Assembly (NCBI RefSeq): GCF_029227915.1
Contig: NC_079888.1
Span: forward strand, 2,367,001 to 2,431,000
Source of the DNA: Hydractinia symbiolongicarpus
Taxonomy: Eukaryota > Cnidaria > Hydrozoa > Anthoathecata > Hydractiniidae
Length of the DNA: 64,000 nt
Direction of reading: 5' to 3'
Shown: one piece after another, positions 36,102 through 51,455 of the stretch
How positions within the stretch are numbered: position 1 is the first letter of the stretch
How the letters are laid out: every line of letters starts with the position of its first letter
Notes under the pieces: generated by a model
What the model was told of the DNA's origin: nothing
Database searches by the model: none
The model's input: the letters and a program-made list of their open reading frames with translations, nothing else
Translations under genes and position numbers: made by a program

Positions 36102-36743
36102 TTTTCTCAATCGCTTTTGAAATCCAAGAATACGATTGTAACAAATTCATGAATTAAAAATAAATGCGCTGAAATATTTTAACCAATCCGATCGCGAAAA
36201 TGCCATTGCTTTGTTTTTTATTGCACATGCAGAAAACATTGTCTATCGTTACAATTTAAAAATACTTTGAAAACCTACATTTTCTTTTATAACCTTGTTA
36301 TTTAAATTATCAAAGACACTATGTACATTCTTACCCCCCCTGTGTCTTTTTGTCCTTAAATGCTCTGTAAGTACTCTCGTTTACAGGTTATTTTTGTCTT
36401 GTCCCGTAACTTCTCCCATATTTTTTAACTACCTGATGCATAAGATGTAATTATTATTTATCAAATATTTTATCAAATATTTACACTTCTCATGTGAGAG
36501 ACTTTTTGTTAAACTTTTTTTTTGAACACTATATATTTTACTAGCAAAGAGTATATTTATTTAGAGATCTTTATCACAAATATGTGCAATTGGTAAAAAT
36601 ATTTCTTTTCTCCTCACCAAGATTTTATGTTGTTTTTCACCAGTTTTGGCTAAGTAACAGAAAGGAAAATTATTTTTGTGCATAGCTATCTGGAAACTTT
36701 TTCTACATCAGAAAGAAAAACTTGCTACCGATTAAATAATACC

Positions 36744-37517
36744 TTGGAGGAAAGAATACAGAAGGAGAAACAACTTCATTTCTGTACGCTTTAAATGTAT
36801 TAAATTTTCTATTGTTTTTAATTTCAAAAGAATCAGTGCGTGACGTGCTCGACCGAGTCTTTTTCGCAATAAATGATCAAATTCCATATTCTCCTTTAAT
36901 AGGGGCTAACTTTTTTCTATTGAAATCTGACTGTAACACGCTGCAGGCATGTGATATTCGTATGGAAAGTGTGCATAATATAAGTCGGTAAACATTGCTG
37001 TTAAAAACTTCAACAGTACATTTGGAAATAAGCGTTTAACCATGATATTAACCTATTTTTGCAGGCTTGAGTATACCACTTTGATCATGAAAAACAATAT
37101 AGATAGATATGCGCCGGACGAGTGCCGACAAAATGTGTGCTGGATTAATGTTTATTCTAACTAAAGAAATAACTTCGTATAACAGAACGTCGTTTTAAAA
37201 CAAAATATAACCTTTTTCTTTTTGTTTACGAAAGTGTCGAGCATGTGCTTCTTCGCTAATTATGTTAACATAAGAACAAAAGAAATTTTACCGATTTCAA
37301 TATGGCTTCTTGTTTTGATAATATTATCAAATTCATCATCAAATTATCTAATTGTTTTTATAACCAATCATAGTTACGAATTGTTATTCACGAATAATTT
37401 AGTCACACAACCGCCAAAATTTGAAATTAAGTTTCTATACAGACACCTGCTAGAACCTCACGCAGTGTTTCAATAGAATTAAAAGAGTTGTTTCTCCTTC
37501 CGTATTCTTTCCTCCAA
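36744..37517. mobile_element. MITE-like element with about 32-bp terminal inverted repeats
   Basis: Left end TTGGAGGAAAGAATACAGAA GGAGAAACAACT is matched inverted at 37486-37517 with one mismatch. Inner parts also pair partly (TCAGTGCGTGACG against CACTGCGTGAGG). No transposase ORF inside. Target duplication not clear. Confidence 0.7.
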
Positions 37518-37893
37518 GAAAATACATACCTAATCAGGAAACCAGTTTTAGTTTTTTAGTTTAATTTCTTACCTTTACCAATAAAATTTGAGAAATTTTC
37601 GAATAAATTGTCTTGCTATTTTCTACAAGATTGATTTAATTATTGTGACTTGATAATTAATAGGGATTTGTACTTTTTAGGTCGTAAATTATATAAATAT
37701 TGCATAATGGAGGCAATCAATGAACCTAAAAATTGTTAAAAGTACAAAAAACTCTAAGTTTGCTTTTCTTTTTTTCAATTTAAATTATGTGCATGTGCTA
37801 TCTTCAATGTTGTATACACTTACACCATTAACAATGTTAGAAATTATGTAAGATTTTAAATAATCACTACTTTTGTATTTACATACACAGACC

Positions 37894-38414
37894 ATCGACC
37901 CCATGAAGATAAAAAGAGAAGCACAATAGCAAGAAAAAAGCAAAAGGTATAAGCTGAACTTGGCGAAAAGGAAGGAATGTTAACCATGAATAAGGAGGTT
38001 ATGCATCTTAGATCACAAAATACAATTTTATCTAGAGAAGTAAATCTCGCCAATAAACCATTCAACCTTATAAATAGCAGTGTTTTATTGGAGCCATCCT
38101 AGCTTTCCGTTTTTTATGGTTTGATTTCTCCAAACAAACTTCTTATGGAAATTATTAGCGATATGCTTAACAACGTCAGAACGAAAACGCATTTCTGCGA
38201 ATTTTCATCATGGTCTGACAAAAGAAAAATGTTGGAAAACATAATAAATTATACTGTGGAAAGTTTATCATTTCTTGAACATGATAGTTTAGTAGGCGAC
38301 GTTTCAAAAGATCCTTCTCCCATCATCGGGCAAAGGAAAATGATGTTGAGGATGTATTTATATAGTTGCAGGGAATCGAAATTTATAAAAATTAACCAAT
38401 CAGAAACGAGCTGA
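37894..38414 (+). pseudogene. bZIP-like remnant and following open frame
   Basis: Reads PHEDKKRSTIARKKQKV, in-frame TAA, then AELGEKEGMLTMNKEVMHLR and SQNTILSREVNLAN. A basic region followed by a leucine-zipper-like helix (ARKKQKV.AEL, LRSQN..L..EV) resembles bZIP factors. The same frame, after a second stop (38098), continues to 38414 without known domains (LISPNKLLMEIISDMLNNVR..). Two in-frame stops make it a pseudogene; the bZIP call is tentative. Confidence 0.38.
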
Positions 38415-38451
38415 TAATTACAGTTAATTACGGTAATTAACATTTTCGGAC

Positions 38452-38800
38452 CTAGATGTAGGTCACTACTTTTTTCTGTAGGGCTAGTAACCAAATCTCG
38501 GGAAGTTGATACGAGATGCTGTTTATGTGTTTGTTACGTGCTACACTGTTGATGGTTTCTTTAATCTTCCTGGCTGTTGTTCTGGATTCTCTGTCAATGA
38601 TTTTCTTCTCATCCCAATTAAACTGATGACTTTTGCTCCAGCTGTGGTCCGCAATTTCGTTTTTCTTCACATCTACGTTTCTCACTGCGCGCATATATTC
38701 TTGTATTCATTGCTTAAACTTTCTTTTTGCTTCGCCTATGTACATTGCATCACAATCTTTACACGGGATTTCGTAAACAACATTACTTGTTTGGTAAAGA
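38452..38800 (-). pseudogene. Penelope-like element, GIY-YIG endonuclease part
   Basis: On the minus strand: SNVVYEIPCKDCDAMYIGEA, KRKFKQ, in-frame TGA, IQEYMRAVRN, NEIADHSWSKSHQFNWDEKK, IIDRESRTTARKIKETI. The VYxIPCxxC...YIGE..R.F..R..EH....N.IA.H.....H..W with RE...R...E pattern is the C-terminal endonuclease of Penelope-like retroelements. The reverse transcriptase part upstream was not recognised. Confidence 0.8.
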
Positions 38801-40866
38801 AAAGCCAATCATGCGGTGCTTGTCCTATCATAAAAATTTTTGAAGGTATTCTGTGAGAAAATCCAGCATAATTGTGGAGGAATGGACCCACAATGGTTGA
38901 GCGACCAAGGTTATGTATTTGATTCAATTCTTTAAGGTTATGTAGTAATCTTAAGAAACAATTTTTAGCCGTCAAGAAGCCTAATTTTACAGGGCCTTCT
39001 GTTCAGTCAACGAGAGTTTCCCAAAATGGCTGTGGTATACATGGGATGTGTATATGTTGTTTAAGCAGTATTTGTCTCTTATAATAATACGATAATACGG
39101 AGAGTGTGTCTGTGTGTCTGTAACAGACAAAGTGGATGCGTTCATTTTCCTTTGATGTTGCCGAAAATATTACATATTTTCTTACAAGAATAACCACAAT
39201 TCTAACAAAGCTGACCATTAGTTTTAATTGTCTACTGTTCTAAACAAATTACCTAATGTTTTAATCTAAAATCCCAGCCTACAAAAAAACCAAAAAAACT
39301 TGTACGTTTTTTTTGCTGAAAAAAGCCGCAAGATTTAGTTTGTTTGCATTATAAATCATATGATCAACATAAAACATTTTCATTTGCTCAAAAAAAATCA
39401 AAACACGGCATCAAAATAGGGTAATTATATTTATTGGAAAATCCAAGTTTTCCTTGACGACCAAAGCAGCCGCACGTTTTTGAAATTCAGGAAGACGGAC
39501 GAAGAAAGTATAGGTTACTTGCTAGCTATTTACATTTATAAATATTAAAGGAAAACAAAATTTATATGTTGTGACACATTCACTATTTTGGGTTAAGAGA
39601 GAAATTAATTTTCTAAGTACAGTCAAAGAGAGAAAGAGAGAGACATCAATCAAGATAAAGAATTAATTTATAGCTAGCTAGCTAACTAGGAGTTTTAGTA
39701 AGTAATCAATTTTTTTTATTACAATTAGAATTCCCATAATTTTTTAATATAGTTGGCTAGCCAACCGCGTTTATAAATTCCTTTGTCTTCCTTTGTCAAC
39801 GATAAAAGACGTAACAGGCAAGGTTAATAAGGAGAGTGTGAAAGTAAGAAATTTCAAATTTATCTTTAGCTAAACTTCTAAGACTTTATAAGAATGATAC
39901 TGGTAAAAATAACAGACATTGTTTATTAATTCATAAAAAATGAAACGAGTTTGAAAGTTGTCCAGAATAAACTTTTTTTAGTCTGAAGATGTGCTTAGTT
40001 TAGTTAGTAACGAAAAGCTTAACAAATAAATACTTCTTAACTTTCAAACTTGTTTTATTTTTTCTCAAATAATGATACTATTTGCGCAATACATTAACGA
40101 AACAAAACTATTTCTTCTGGTAATGTTTACATTTTAACAAAAGAGTGATTCTAGAAAAAAAGAGGCTGGTTTTGACTTCATTGCTAAATTTCATTATCAA
40201 GGAAACAATAAAACTTACTTAATAAGCAAGTCAAATCCTTATAAACAAAATGTTCTTGCCCAATGCTTGGTTTTTTTTTGGAGAATACACATGTTCACGT
40301 CCTCAATTAGGCATTGTTAAATCTTTTTTTATTACAAAGCAATTTAATTTTTTTTTTAAAAAAAAGCCATTTACAAAAGGAGGTAAACTTCTATGAGGGC
40401 TCTGATATAAGAGGGCTCTGGTCGTGATAAGAAGTTTAGCACTATTTTTGTTCAAAATTTTTGAACATTTCCCATTCCTTGACATACCGTTATGAAGCTA
40501 TTTCTTAGCTTACTGTATGTAGGGTTACTGCAAAAAACATACGAAATTTTATTATTTCTTCAGAAAATGAGAAATATAATGCCAATTGAAAAAGCCTTAA
40601 TCAAACACGCTCTGTTTACTTCCTTTTTTAATTCAGAAAATTAGTGAACGTTTCCGTCTGTACAGACATTTAAGTCTGTACTCAAATAAATGTTTCCCGA
40701 TTTGCAGTATGATATTCCATAACAGCTACTCCACCAGGTTTAACTGTTTTCTTATTTTGTTTATTAGAATTTGTGGTAACTAGCTAGACTAGGCTGTGTA
40801 TTTTTCTCCAATGTCAAAAGAGTAGTAATAAAAGTAACAACCCTAAACGTGCTTTTAGGCTTTTCA
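38801..40866. other. Intergenic repeats, no gene recognised
   Basis: 39084-39135 carries a fragment like the R-family (GTGTGTCTGTGTGTCTGT). About 39936-39961 (AAAAAATGAAACGAGTTTGA AAG) is inverted at about 40037-40063 with about 80 bp between, an imperfect 24-26-bp hairpin of MITE type. Confidence 0.5.
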
Positions 40867-42050
40867 ATAATGCTGGTGGGTATTGCAACGCCCTGGGAAT
40901 AATCAGAGGTTAGTAGGTCTCATTATGGGCCAAATGTTAAGTATTCCTCAACATGGTGAACTGCCACATGAAGTTCATGTAAACTTCATACTACGTGCAT
41001 CAATTATTGATGATGTGTACTTAGCTAGGCGTAGACTTGCACAATGTGTTGCGTCTTTGCGTTGTACTGAAACTGTTAACCATGTCAACAGCAGGCGTCA
41101 TAGTGATGCTGTAAGGCAGGCAGTTCGTAATGCTAAAAGCAACGAGCAAGCTGCCAACAGACGTGCTCAAGATGCTGACAGGCAAGCTGTTTCACGTCAT
41201 TTAAAAATACTAATCATGCTGCTAATAGACGTGCTCAAAATGCTGCGGCACGTCGTTTAGAAAATACTGATCACCCTTCCCGTATACGTGCTCAAGATGC
41301 TGCAAGGCAAGTCATGGCTCAACAATGGCGATTTTTATATGGTATCGTGGTTTTTGATATGGCATCGTGTTGGGGTCTTTACCCTCGTGCTCGCAGAAAT
41401 GCCCCATACTATAATGTTGCACGTCGACATGTATTGCCTAGTGTTTATTATTTAGGTATTATGAACAAAAAATGTGAGTATTGTCAAGCTGTTGAGGTTT
41501 GAAAATGAAGAATGTTTCAAATGCTGTCATAACAGCAAAATTGCACTTGATAATTTGTGCAGCTAAGGCAACTGTTAACAAATAGTGATACTGATCAGGC
41601 ACGGAATTTTTAAGCCAATATACGTAAGTATAATAGTGCAGTTTCGTTCGTTTCATATGGAGTAAATCCTCGACCTTCCTCTGCGGTAAAATATGGTATC
41701 GTGTTGGGATCTTTACCCTCCTGACGGACAAACTCCTGTAAAGGCTGATGAAATAGCTAGGGAAGTACACATGTGCATGAGAGTTGCCAGTTATCGAAAA
41801 CGATACAACTTGCTACACCATGACGAAGTGGCCGCAGTTTTTGTTGGCCAAGATGGAGCTACAGCTGCAGAGATATTGTTACCTACGCACGTGGAGGCAA
41901 TTTGCAAAATACTTTTGCGTTATCTGCAAATTTAGAGCCGATGGTTTATTCTCTATTTCTTCCAAGGGGGTGAACCAGGTTGGTATTATGGAATATCCCA
42001 TGTTACCGAATGTGCAACCCGTAGTCGAAATAATACTGAATGTTGCAGTA
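40867..42050 (+). pseudogene. Helitron Rep/helicase protein, N-terminal fragment
   Basis: Several frames together read an Arg/Ala-rich repeat (AANRRAQDADRQAVSRHLKN), then LPSVYYLGIMNKKCEYCQAV and RFENEECFKCCHNSKIALDN, the Cys-rich N-terminal zinc finger of animal Helitron proteins. 41790-42010 gives RKRYNLLHHDEVAAVFVGQD..EILLPTH and LEPMVYSLFLPRGEPGWYYG, matching the EVA.vf and LxxPRGExGW motifs upstream of the Rep domain. Frameshifts and stops throughout. The Rep HUH motif is missing. Confidence 0.72.
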
Positions 42051-42245
42051 TGGAAATTAAAAAGTCCCGATAGTTTGCAACACGGTTTATCAAAACTTAT
42101 TACATTACTCCAGGATATTCTTTCTCTGTCCAAAGTTCATAACATTCAAAATAGGCTTTATTTTGGTGATGGTTTAAATATAATTTACCATATTATGGGA
42201 GATGCGAGAGTTACTAGAAGGATGCGAGAGTTACTAGAATGATTC

Positions 42246-42893
42246 GAGTGGATGAAGTCAGACGTACCAAAATTTCCTGCATACAACGTTAACACACTCA
42301 ATTTGAAAGAAGACTTATCCGAAACAATAAAAGAAATTGCACACCATGAAGAATCACCAGATATACTTGTTTTCACATGTGTAAGAAAAATATCTGACGA
42401 GGTAATATCCAGGTACGAATTGTCAAATTACATTATCGATCCATTAAAACATAGATTCAGTCAAGTTATCCGATTACTTGAACTTGTTTACAGATTTATC
42501 AGTAATGTTTTATTACAAAATCAAATTATCTTGTCCAGTGATGACTGGAAGGCTGTAAGAGAGTACTTTTGGAAAATAACAACCGCTGAAGTTAAGAAAT
42601 TTACAAGAAAGGATGCTTATGCTAAAATATCAAAAGAAAACAACAACATACTGTATTATACAATACGTATTCTACCAGATCAGAAGTTCACTAACACGAG
42701 CACTATGACAGATGTTGTTAGATTTGACAAGTTCCACATTTTTTGTACCAATTGTTGATAAGTATTCACCTATTGCTTATAGTATAATCAATGAGGTTCA
42801 TTGGTACCACCCTGTTGCTAAGCATTCCGGTATCGAAACCGTTCATCGATACGTCATGAAGCATGTGCATAAAATGGAAGGTAGAGGACAAGT
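42246..42893 (+). pseudogene. BEL/Pao retrotransposon fragment: RNase H-to-integrase region
   Basis: Reads SDVPKFPAYNVNTLNL, ILVFTCVRKISDEVISRYEL, a linker W..VREYFWKITTAEVKKFT, YYTIRILPDQ, then after a frame change FVPIVDKYSPIAYSIINEVH and WYHPVAKHSGIETVHRYVMK. The last is the integrase zinc-binding H..H segment of BEL/Pao elements. The frame stops at the insertion point 42894 and resumes at 51198 (VIRKNCEKCRYLIKRTIEVA), giving the C..C half. No LTRs seen. No attempt was made to restore it. Confidence 0.8.
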
Positions 42894-43021
42894 CAACCTC
42901 GTCCCCAGGACCTCTTTTCGCTTTTTTGATATCGGTGATGGCGCGAAGAAGAAGGCCCTGGTCCCCGCCTGTCGGATTTGCAATATGATTGGTAGCCTCA
43001 CTTTCACTAATTATGCTTAAA

Positions 43022-43490
43022 ATTTATAAACATTCCGCGAGTGAGACGAGTCGCCCGTATCATCAAGTTATAAACAAAAATAGTAGCCCCTCTGTCTGGT
43101 TGAGTGTCTGGTGCGCACATGGGAAAAGAAACTTGGATGGAAAATAAAATAAAAAGAAGAGGCAATTTTTTCATTCTGAAAATATAAAATAAAATGTTAT
43201 AATTGGTTTTTCTACAGAAATGAATAGAGATATTTATGTAGCTAGCTATTTACAAGAAAAATAATGGTTTGTTGTTGATATGTAGTTTTGCAAATATATA
43301 CATCATATATATACACTATGTGGCAATCTCAGTACTAGCTAGCAGTAAAAATATTTTGCCAATGTAGGTGTTGTGATTAGCTAGATGATAGTATATCTAT
43401 AAAATAATTAAGAGTAATATAGCGAGAAATAGTAGGTTTGTGTACTCTACAAGGTATTTTCAAATTGGTAATCCCAAAAACTTAATTCAG
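43022..43490. other. 5' non-coding part of the large transposon
   Basis: AT-rich with ATAGCTAGC motifs. It presumably holds the promoter of the transposase gene, but no clear TATA box is singled out. Confidence 0.4.
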
Positions 43491-46799
<3,309 letters not shown>

Positions 46800-46880
46800 C
46801 AATGTGGAGAGCAATTGTGAGTGCATATCATTTAACAGGATACCATTACAAAGTTGCAGGGTAATCGCGAAATCCCTTTG

Positions 46881-46962
46881 CCTCGGCAGCCCAGGGACTC
46901 GAACCCGGGATCGTCGCATCAGATGCACCGCGGGCTCTTATCCACTGAGCAACGTCGTCGGC
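46881..46962 (-). ncRNA. tRNA-like head, unit 1 (minus)
   Basis: Contains an A-box-like TTGCTCAGTGGATAAGAGC and B-box GGGTTCGAGTCCC with a 5-bp D stem (GCTC..GAGC plus one). Acceptor and T stems are imperfect, so a tRNA-derived SINE head rather than a working tRNA. Confidence 0.6.
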
Positions 46963-47165
46963 AAAAAGGATTCGTGAGAATCCAGACAACTTTGGTATTT
47001 CGGCTAACAAGCCTTCGTCAGCGGATACCAGAGCCAGTATTGAGCACTGCAGGAACTCTGGGGCAGCTCGAGCTATATATATTCCAATGTGGAGAGCAAT
47101 TGTGAGTGCATATCATTTAACAGGATACCATTACAAAGTTGCAGGGTAATCGCGAAATCCCTTTG

Positions 47166-47247
47166 CCTCGGCAGCCCAGGGACTCGAACCCGGGATCGTC
47201 GCATCAGATGCACCGCGGGCTCTTATCCACTGAGCAACGTCGTCGGC
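47166..47247 (-). ncRNA. tRNA-like head, unit 2 (minus)
   Basis: Same as unit 1. A third minus copy (47451-47494) is cut by the inversion point and keeps only the B-box half. Confidence 0.6.
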
Positions 47248-47588
47248 AAAAAGGATTCGTGAGAATCCAGACAACTTTGGTATTTCGGCTAACAAGCCTT
47301 CGTCAGCGGATACCAGAGCCAGTATTGAGCACTGCAGGAACTCTGGGGCAGCTCGAGCTATATATATTCCAATGTGGAGAGCAATTGTGAGTGCATATCA
47401 TTTAACAGGATACCATTACAAAGTTGCAGGGTAATCGCGAAATCCCTTTGCCTCGGCAGCCCAGGGACTCGAACCCGGGATCGTCGCATCAGATGTTCCT
47501 GCAGTGCTCAATACTGGCTCTGGTATCCGCTGACGAAGGCTTGTTAGCCGAAATACCAAAGTTGTCTGGATTCTCACGAATCCTTTTT

Positions 47589-47670
47589 GCCGACGACGTG
47601 GCTCAGTGGATAAGAGCCCGCGGTGCATCTGATGCGACAATCCCGGGTTCGAGTCCCTGGGCTGCCGAGG
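47589..47670 (+). ncRNA. tRNA-like head, unit 4 (plus)
   Basis: A-box TGGCTCAGTGG (canonical; minus units have TTGCTCAGTGG) and B-box GGTTCGAGTCC. This copy has GCGACAATCC where the others have GCGACGATCC. Confidence 0.62.
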
Positions 47671-47873
47671 CAAAGGGATTTCGCGATTACCCTGCAACTT
47701 TGTAATGGTATCCTGTTAAATGATATGCACTCACAATTGCTCTCCACATTGGAATATATATAGCTCGAGCTGCCCCAGAGTTCCTGCAGTGCTCAATACT
47801 GGCTCTGGTATCCGCTGACGAAGGCTTGTTAGCCGAAATACCAAAGTTGTCTGGATTCTCACGAATCCTTTTT

Positions 47874-47955
47874 GCCGACGACGTGGCTCAGTGGATAAGA
47901 GCCCGCGGTGCATCTGATGCGACGATCCCGGGTTCGAGTCCCTGGGCTGCCGAGG
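47874..47955 (+). ncRNA. tRNA-like head, unit 5 (plus)
   Basis: A and B boxes as in unit 4, 285 bp further on. Confidence 0.62.
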
Positions 47956-48158
47956 CAAAGGGATTTCGCGATTACCCTGCAACTTTGTAATGGTATCCTG
48001 TTAAATGATATGCACTCACAATTGCTCTCCACATTGGAATATATATAGCTCGAGCTGCCCCAGAGTTCCTGCAGTGCTCAATACTGGCTCTGGTATCCGC
48101 TGACGAAGGCTTGTTAGCCGAAATACCAAAGTTGTCTGGATTCTCACGAATCCTTTTT

Positions 48159-48240
48159 GCCGACGACGTGGCTCAGTGGATAAGAGCCCGCGGTGCATCT
48201 GATGCGACGATCCCGGGTTCGAGTCCCTGGGCTGCCGAGG
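48159..48240 (+). ncRNA. tRNA-like head, unit 6 (plus)
   Basis: A and B boxes as in unit 4, 285 bp further on. Confidence 0.62.
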
Positions 48241-48443
48241 CAAAGGGATTTCGCGATTACCCTGCAACTTTGTAATGGTATCCTGTTAAATGATATGCAC
48301 TCACAATTGCTCTCCACATTGGAATATATATAGCTCGAGCTGCCCCAGAGTTCCTGCAGTGCTCAATACTGGCTCTGGTATCCGCTGACGAAGGCTTGTT
48401 AGCCGAAATACCAAAGTTGTCTGGATTCTCACGAATCCTTTTT

Positions 48444-48525
48444 GCCGACGACGTGGCTCAGTGGATAAGAGCCCGCGGTGCATCTGATGCGACGATCCCG
48501 GGTTCGAGTCCCTGGGCTGCCGAGG
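48444..48525 (+). ncRNA. tRNA-like head, unit 7 (plus)
   Basis: A and B boxes as in unit 4. The unit tail is cut by the second (TA)n tract at 48577. Confidence 0.62.
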
Positions 48526-48572
48526 CAAAGGGATTTCGCGATTACCCTGCAACTTTGTAATGGTATCCTGTT

Positions 48573-48867
<295 letters not shown>

Positions 48868-48946
48868 TAATTGAATTTTTTTTTGTGGATGAAATTGCAG
48901 ATTTCACCAACTTTGTCATACCATGGTATATATATATTGTTTTTTA

Positions 48947-50938
48947 CTAACCTATTTTAGGTGCATATTTGTCTATTAAAGCATATAATTCGTTAGAACA
49001 CCTTTCATTCCAAATATCAAACATAGAAAGTAAGTCTGATTCACAAGAAATAAATGCTAATTCTCTCAGGATTTCATTTACGATGTTAGTGTTAATTTTA
49101 CTGTGGAAAGAAAATATCACGTTTTCATCAGAATTGATATCTTCAACCGTTTTTAACAATTCTACTTTAAGCATCTCCATATCAGCCCCAACTATGTTGC
49201 GTGCTATCTTCCTATTGTCGTCAAGTGCGTTTAATTTGATATCAATTGTAGAATCAGCACTAACATTACAGTTCTTGCAACAGTTAATCTGAGTTTTACT
49301 CTTAAATCCAAAATAGTTTAGCAAAAACACTCTGAGACATCTATCCCATACTTAGATGCCAAATCAGAATTGTTGAAATATAAAAGTGAATCACAAGCTA
49401 CACCATTTCTTCCTCCTCTTCCAATTTCTTGCACAAATGACTCTAATGTTGATGGAGGACTTATGTGAATAATATTAGATATATTTGGAGCATCAACACC
49501 CATACATAGAGCAGTTGTAGCAAATACTACTCTAATTCGTGAATCTGACTTCTTTAACTCCTTCAATATAACCTCTTTCATTTGTGAAGTACAAGAAGCA
49601 TGAAACTGTGCAAACAATCTTGCTCTAGGACAAATATTGTCACCAACATAATGATTTCTTATAACATTTTCAAATAATTTGTACCCATACCCACAATATC
49701 TTAAATGCATGTAAATTATTGTCATGGGATAGTGTTCTCTTTGCACGTTTAATTTTTCAGCCAACGGTTTGAGAATAACTTCAAATCCTTTCAAACCCAA
49801 GTTAGAGTTTGGGCGTCTTTGTATGTTTAAATACACATTTTTTCGATTTGGCGATACAGCAATGACTTTATACGTAATAAGGGCGAGCGATTTAATCAAA
49901 TATTCTACAGTGTCTGGTGTAGCAGTAGCGGTTAGAGCCAATGTAACAGCATCTGGAAAAAGTGCCTTTAACGTAGACAACTCGCTAAAATTTTTTCGGA
50001 AATCCTCACCCCTATAAATTAAATAAAGCACATTAAAAGTTTATATTTTTTGAAGATACACATTATATATAATATATGTTATTTTATGTAGCAATATACA
50101 AAGTTTTAAATTTATGAATTTACTTGAACGGCATAGTTTTATTTATAATATATAGTATGTATGTATGTAGTTTTAAATAGAGAGAGAAAAAATATTTTGT
50201 TTATAATAATTAAAAATACACACTGGAAGCTTGAGTTCACCATTGACAAAGTCAGGGTAGGCGAATTGATTCGTGAAGTGGAGACAACATCCAAAATAAA
50301 GTTTTACATTGTCGCATAACAAACATTTTAAAATTCGTTTCTAGCATAAAAGTGTTCGCTAGCCCTGTCTTTTTTTAAAAAAAAATACACAAAAAAATGA
50401 TTCACTGGAGTGTTTTTACTTACCACATGCTTACACAATGTGCTTCATCTATAACACAACTGACAACATTTTCTTGGTAAACAGAACTTTTTAGCAATTC
50501 TCGTCCTCTGATACTAAGCAGAGATTCTGGGTGAGCAAATACTAGTTTTAATTCGCCATTTTTAATTGAAATTGGTATTTCAGGCTCACCATTCTCATCA
50601 CACGAAAACAATTTTTCAGGCACAACTGTTTTCTCCAAATGAAGCACCCCAGCACCAATACCTCTCACTTCTAAAACTTTCAACTGGTCCTCTATGATAG
50701 AATTAAGAGGGCACACCACCAATACTATATTTTGGACACTCTTTCTTGGCAAAAAGTCTGCCAACAAATGAAACAACAAGGATTTCCCAAGTCCAGTAGG
50801 TAAAACACCAATAACATCATATCCATTTAAAAGATGCTCGAAACATTTAACTTGCTGTGGCTTTAAGATAATATTATTTATGTTATTAATTAAAAAAGTT
50901 TGTTGCAATCTACAAAATAATTGCAATATCTTGTCCAT
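48947..50938 (-). pseudogene. RecQ-like SF2 DNA helicase carried by the transposon
   Basis: complement(join(48947..50011, 50424..50938)). The splice (phase 2) gives DEAHCVSMW followed by GEDFRKNFSEL, as in RecQ. Motifs in order: Q-like KPQQVKCFEHLLNG, Walker A GVLPTGLGKS, motif Ia VVCPLNSIIEDQ, motif II DEAH, motif III LALTATAT, motif V VFATTALCMGVDAPNISNII, motif VI FVQEIGRGGRNG, then a zinc-binding-like CCKNC. No HRDC domain is seen. A 1-nt frameshift at a short T run near 49325 (before LLNYFGFKSK) is the only break. ATG at 50938, close inside the right TIR. It converges on the transposase gene and likely helps in transposition (strand separation), which is inference from its position. Confidence 0.88.
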
Positions 50939-51197
50939 TTTGAAAAACGGAACCCTTTTAACACTTTAACTCGCCGTTCAATTTTTGAAATAATTTTAAA
51001 TTCTTAGTTTTACTCCATATATGGATGTCACATATCCATATAAAGAACTTTCGACATTTAGCAAAAGTGCTGACGCTACAGTCTACACCCAAGATTTCTG
51101 GGTGTAGAAAGCGGCCGGGTCCAGGGCCTTCTTCTTCGCGCCATCCCCGATATCAAAAAAGCGAAAAGAGGTCCTGGGGACAAGGTTGAGGACAAGT

Positions 51198-51344
51198 AAA
51201 AGTTATCAGAAAAAATTGTGAAAAATGTCGATATCTAATTAAACGTACTATCGAAGTTGCTATGGGACCGATCTCCAATCACAATCCCAACATCGCTCCT
51301 GCGTTTTACGTGTGTCAAGTCGATCTAGCTGCCCCATCAGCCAC
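51198..51344 (+). pseudogene. BEL/Pao integrase fragment, continuation after the large insertion
   Basis: Reads VIRKNCEKCRYLIKRTIEVA, GPISNHNPNIAPAFYVCQVD, LAAP: the Cys pair of the integrase zinc domain and the start of the catalytic domain with its first Asp. Sequence similarity ends after about 51340, where the next element begins. Confidence 0.8.
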
Positions 51345-51455
51345 ATTCACGGCGCGCGCTTTTGAGGTATAGCCAAACTTGTGTGGGGAAAAAATCTGAA
51401 ATTCGTGCGCTTCGACAGTTCAGTTTGTTAACAAATCAGTGTAGGTTGTATCAAA

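Noticed and set aside
41459-41770. 103-codon minus-strand ORF
   Set aside because: Antisense to the Helitron N-terminal fragment.
46881-48525. Calling the array a cluster of functional tRNA genes
   Set aside because: A and B boxes are good, but acceptor and T stems have mismatches and no standard 5-bp anticodon stem with a 7-nt loop forms cleanly; SINE-like heads fit better.
46854-48552. Repeated 83-93-codon ORFs ([19 protein letters not shown]..)
   Set aside because: They are antisense translations of the tRNA-like units, repeated because the units repeat; no coding pattern of their own.
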